From: Daphnia carinata
Lineage: Eukaryota > Arthropoda > Branchiopoda > Diplostraca > Daphniidae
Length of the DNA: 64,000 bases
Direction of reading: 5' to 3'
NCBI RefSeq assembly: GCF_022539665.2
Contig: NC_081336.1
Location: 3,100,001-3,164,000, forward strand
The position numbers were made by a program, and so were the translations under genes. Position 1 is the stretch's first letter. Every line of letters begins with the position of its first letter. The notes below the pieces were generated by a model that ran no database searches, was not told where the DNA came from, and saw only the letters and a list, made by a program, of their open reading frames with translations. Of the stretch, positions 61,308 to 64,000 are shown one piece after another.

Positions 61308-62323
61308 ATTTCGTTTGTGCTAAACTATTTTAAATTGTATGAAAAGCTGACTGTTTGTCGGACCTATGCTCTTAGGAGAACAACAGTGACTACAGAAGTA
61401 ACTTTTTATACCTTCTGGTAAAGTGTACCACGATAGTTTGGGTGACCTCGTTTTGAAACCACGTTAACATTCTACTAACTGGCTATATATTCTTGTCTTA
61501 CTTGCCAAAATATAGGCGACCTCTTGTTCCGCTATTGTTTCCAAGGAGACGTGAATGCATTTCGCGCTCCCGTCCTGTTCGAAGCTTCATGATAGCGATC
61601 AGTGGGTGTACAGCTAGGTCATTATAAAATAGTTAAAAAGGGTTAAAACAGGTTCAGTGTAGGGCAGGTCAATAAAACAGGTCGGTATAAGGCAGGTTAG
61701 TATAAGACAGTCCAGCATGTCGTAGGTCAACGTCTCGTAGGTCAGTATCCGCTATGTGTGTATTGTGTAGTTGTCTTCCCCGGATGGCAGGTATCGCAGC
61801 ATGGAGCAAAATCAATTATAACGGAAGACATTTATTATCTCTGACTTGTCTAAGGTACATCTACGACCTTATTTGATTTTAAAAATCTAGAATTCTCCTT
61901 TCATAAAATTTAATTAAGGATGCAGAACCGCTCAAAGCCTATCCCATAGATTAGCATACCCGAATGCGTTGAAGATGATTCAATATCTCATCACTGATCT
62001 CTACGATTTGATTATCATCCCACCACAACTTTTTTAATGTCTTTTAAGTAAGAATTTCCATGGCAGTGAAATGTTACCCAACAATAATGATTCTTTAGAC
62101 AACTACGTTGTGATCAGAGATTAAAACCGATAGATGTCACCACTTACCGCGACCGGTGAAAACTGTGCCGGCCCTAAAGCCGTATTCATTATTTATTGAC
62201 AATGACTAGGAGTTTGGTAGTTGCTACTGCTAGAAAGGAACCATGGTTAAAGTTTAACCCGTAGCCATCATAATCTGTAACTGAAACTTGAGCTTTGTAC
62301 ACTTTCTTTCTTTCAGCCTTGAA
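61308..62323. other. Intergenic region with degenerate short repeats
   Basis: At about 61640-61760 the motif AGGTCAGTATAAGGC and variants recur (ACAGGTCGGTATAAGGCAGG, TTAGTATAAGACAG, TAGGTCAGTATCCGC). No gene was recognised. The end holds the SELENOT 5'UTR acceptor (TTTCAG at 62316). Confidence 0.4.
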
Positions 62324-63177
62324 ATGGCTGATCGAAGCCGAGCACCATTGTACGGTTTGGCCGTTCTTCTTGTTACATTCGCCTTAAAAGATTTCTTCCT
62401 TCCAGCTGAAGTTCAGCCAGAACAAAATTCGGTGCAATCCAAGGAGATTCCGAGCTTGCATCTTAATCGATTTGTTGGACCTTCGATCAAGTTCACCTTT
62501 TGGTAAAAGTAATTTGTTATCCAAATTGAATGTCAACTAATACATTGATCATTATGTAGTTCTTCTTGAGGTTACCGAAAGGTGTTTGAGCAGTATGCTG
62601 CAATTCTTCAACATAAGTATCCATCATTGACAATTGAAGGGGAAAACCATCCTCCACCCTTCTTAAACCAAAAGATTGCTCAATTTCTGGTATTTTTTTT
62701 TTTTCTAAATGGCTTTTTCAACACAAATCTGTTAAAATTTTATGGTTTTTTGTTTTGTTATTTTGCTATACATTTTATTTATTTATTTTATTTTTCATTC
62801 TAGGGAATTGTGAAAATACTGCTCATTCTCCTTGTGGTTTCCGGTACCAATATTTTTGAGCATTTAGGTGTGCAAGCTCCATCAGCTTGGGAGTGGACTC
62901 AGCAGAACAAGTTTTATGCATGTTTGATGACTTTCTTTCTATGCAATGCAATTGAAGGGCAATTGATATCAACTGGAGCTTTTGAAATTATATTAAATGG
63001 TGAGATGTCTCAGTAAACTGTTATCATCTCAAGTTTGCCTATCATCACTTTATTGTTTCAGATGTTCCCCTTTGGTCAAAATTGGAAACTGGTAGAATAC
63101 CACAACCCCCTGAACTCTTTCAGATGATTGATAACCATCTCAGTATGGCCAGCCCACAATTGAGTTTGGATTCATAA
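62324..63177 (+). CDS. SELENOT: Selenoprotein T (in-frame UGA = selenocysteine)
   Basis: Exons: 62324-62502, 62560-62689, 62804-62999 and 63062-63177 (206 residues counting Sec). Thioredoxin-like ER membrane oxidoreductase. The redox motif spans intron 1: Cys-Ser-Ser-Sec, with TGA at 62567-62569, followed by 'GYRKVFEQYAAIL', 'YPSLTIEGENHPPP', a hydrophobic segment 'IVKILLILLVVSG', 'APSAWEWTQQNKFYACLMTF', 'STGAFEIILNDVPLWSKLET'. Everything after the TGA aligns with the SelT family, so the TGA is recoded rather than a stop. Automated annotation would truncate or skip it. The family's usual motif is CVSU; here it is CSSU. The start at 62324 opens a hydrophobic leader ('LYGLAVLLVTFAL'). Confidence 0.93.
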
Positions 63178-63224
63178 ATGCTGTGTGGTGTTTATTGTTA
63201 CAATTTGTTTGAGTCTAAGCCCTT

Positions 63225-63290
63225 GTGGATATGATGATTTCTTTGAAAAGTAGTGGAAACTACTGAAAGCGATCGGATGTTTCACCCACA
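63225..63290 (+). promoter_or_regulatory. Candidate SECIS element in the SELENOT 3'UTR
   Basis: About 50 bp after the stop codon the sequence has ATGATGA (63231-63237), an AAAA loop candidate, a strong small hairpin GTAGT-GGAA-ACTAC, then GAAAGCGAT. This order (ATGA, A-rich loop, extra apical hairpin, CGA) resembles a form 2 SECIS. The exact non-Watson-Crick quartet pairing could not be confirmed by eye. Confidence 0.45.
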
Positions 63291-64000
63291 AAATGCTTCG
63301 TATGAGAACACGCGTAACAATATAGCACTTGTCATCTTGTGAGTTTTTCATTCCATTAAGTAAAATAAAATAAACTCTAGTCTGAAGAAACGCGTCTTTA
63401 AGGAAAGTGGAATTATTGACATTTTGGTTTCCATTAGGCCGAATGAACTATTCGGATCTCTTTGTCAGTGTGTTGCATCTTTCTGATTAGAATATAGAAA
63501 AGGGTAATAGAAGGAGCAAATGGTTGGATAAATTGAAACAAATGAGAATTATGCGTGCTACAGAAATGCGTCAAAGAATTGTTTGAAGTTCTACGAGAAG
63601 ATAAGTAAACTATAAACGAATATTCTGTGTTGTTTTTTTTTTCTTATTACTTTATCTTCTGTCGACATAATGCTTGATACTGCTTCCTTCATTCTTGTAT
63701 ATTACTTCGGGTTTTCTTTTTGAAAATTTCTTCATTGGTAGTGTTGGTAGATTTTACACATAGTTTTATCCGTTCCTCAAGATATCTCTATTGTTGTGTT
63801 ACACGTGGAATCCAAAGCTATCGCAAAAGGATTGTATTTAAGTACATACTGTTATCCTTCAGTGCTTATCTCACTGTAAACACAGGCGCGGTGAGACGAT
63901 CTCATTGCCTGTTTAATTTGGCCGTGGTACGTGATTGTATAGGTTTAACCCGATAGATGGCAGGGCAAACGTTAGATGTTGGAAGAAGAAGAGAAGTTTG
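63291..64000. other. Trailing region, no gene seen
   Basis: AT-rich sequence downstream of SELENOT. ORFs lack recognisable features. The window ends without a clear next gene. Confidence 0.35.

Noticed and set aside
62567-62569. Premature stop making SELENOT a pseudogene
   Set aside because: The TGA sits exactly at the selenocysteine position of the family and the downstream frame is fully conserved across three exons.

Overview
The window reads as nuclear DNA of a compact arthropod genome. Every recognisable gene is eukaryotic, with short (about 55-80 bp) GT-AG introns, TATA boxes ahead of secreted-protein genes, and a mix of conserved animal housekeeping genes and fast-evolving Gly-rich, collagen-like and small secreted proteins. 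A cladoceran crustacean such as Daphnia is my best guess; that is inference from gene style, not a database result. I saw no bacterial genes, CRISPR arrays or tRNA/rRNA genes.

Layout. 1-813 is the 3' end of a WD40-repeat gene. 1733-3009 is HOGA1 (4-hydroxy-2-oxoglutarate aldolase). 3281-6480 is a complete but pol-less LTR retrotransposon on the minus strand, with 334-bp LTRs, a PPT, a PBS-like site, and a coiled-coil/Gag frame broken by one in-frame TAA. 7081-11137 holds three tandem secreted genes, two Gly-rich and one Gly-poor relative, which share exon architecture; two of their introns appear to use GC donors. 13527-15421 is a secreted collagen. 15803-16288 (minus) is a small precursor with a CX3C-X12-CX3C hairpin and a C-terminal Gly-Arg-Arg amidation signal. 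17923-20264 is a Pol mu/TdT-like family X DNA polymerase. 23626-27484 is a secreted Pro/Gln/Arg-rich protein gene with two possible terminal exons.

The second half is mostly conserved genes: CDO1 (28709-30416, minus), XYLB (33959-36341), SLC25A42 (37496-39182), a TMTC-family O-mannosyltransferase (42206-45657, minus), PWP2 (47073-50223), ferroportin SLC40A1 (51307-53527), an alpha-1,3-fucosyltransferase (54831-56201), ATXN10 (56640-58345), RHBDD1 (58735-59736, minus), an unrecognised secreted protein (60635-61307, minus) and selenoprotein T (62324-63177) with its in-frame UGA.

The genes do not form one pathway. The left third is enriched for extracellular or cuticle-type secreted products. 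The right half contains metabolism (CDO1, XYLB, CoA carrier), ER/Golgi functions (TMTC, FUT, RHBDD1, SELENOT), ribosome biogenesis (PWP2) and iron export (ferroportin). All multi-exon models given here were built by hand from splice sites and protein similarity. For each one the summed coding exon length is a multiple of three.
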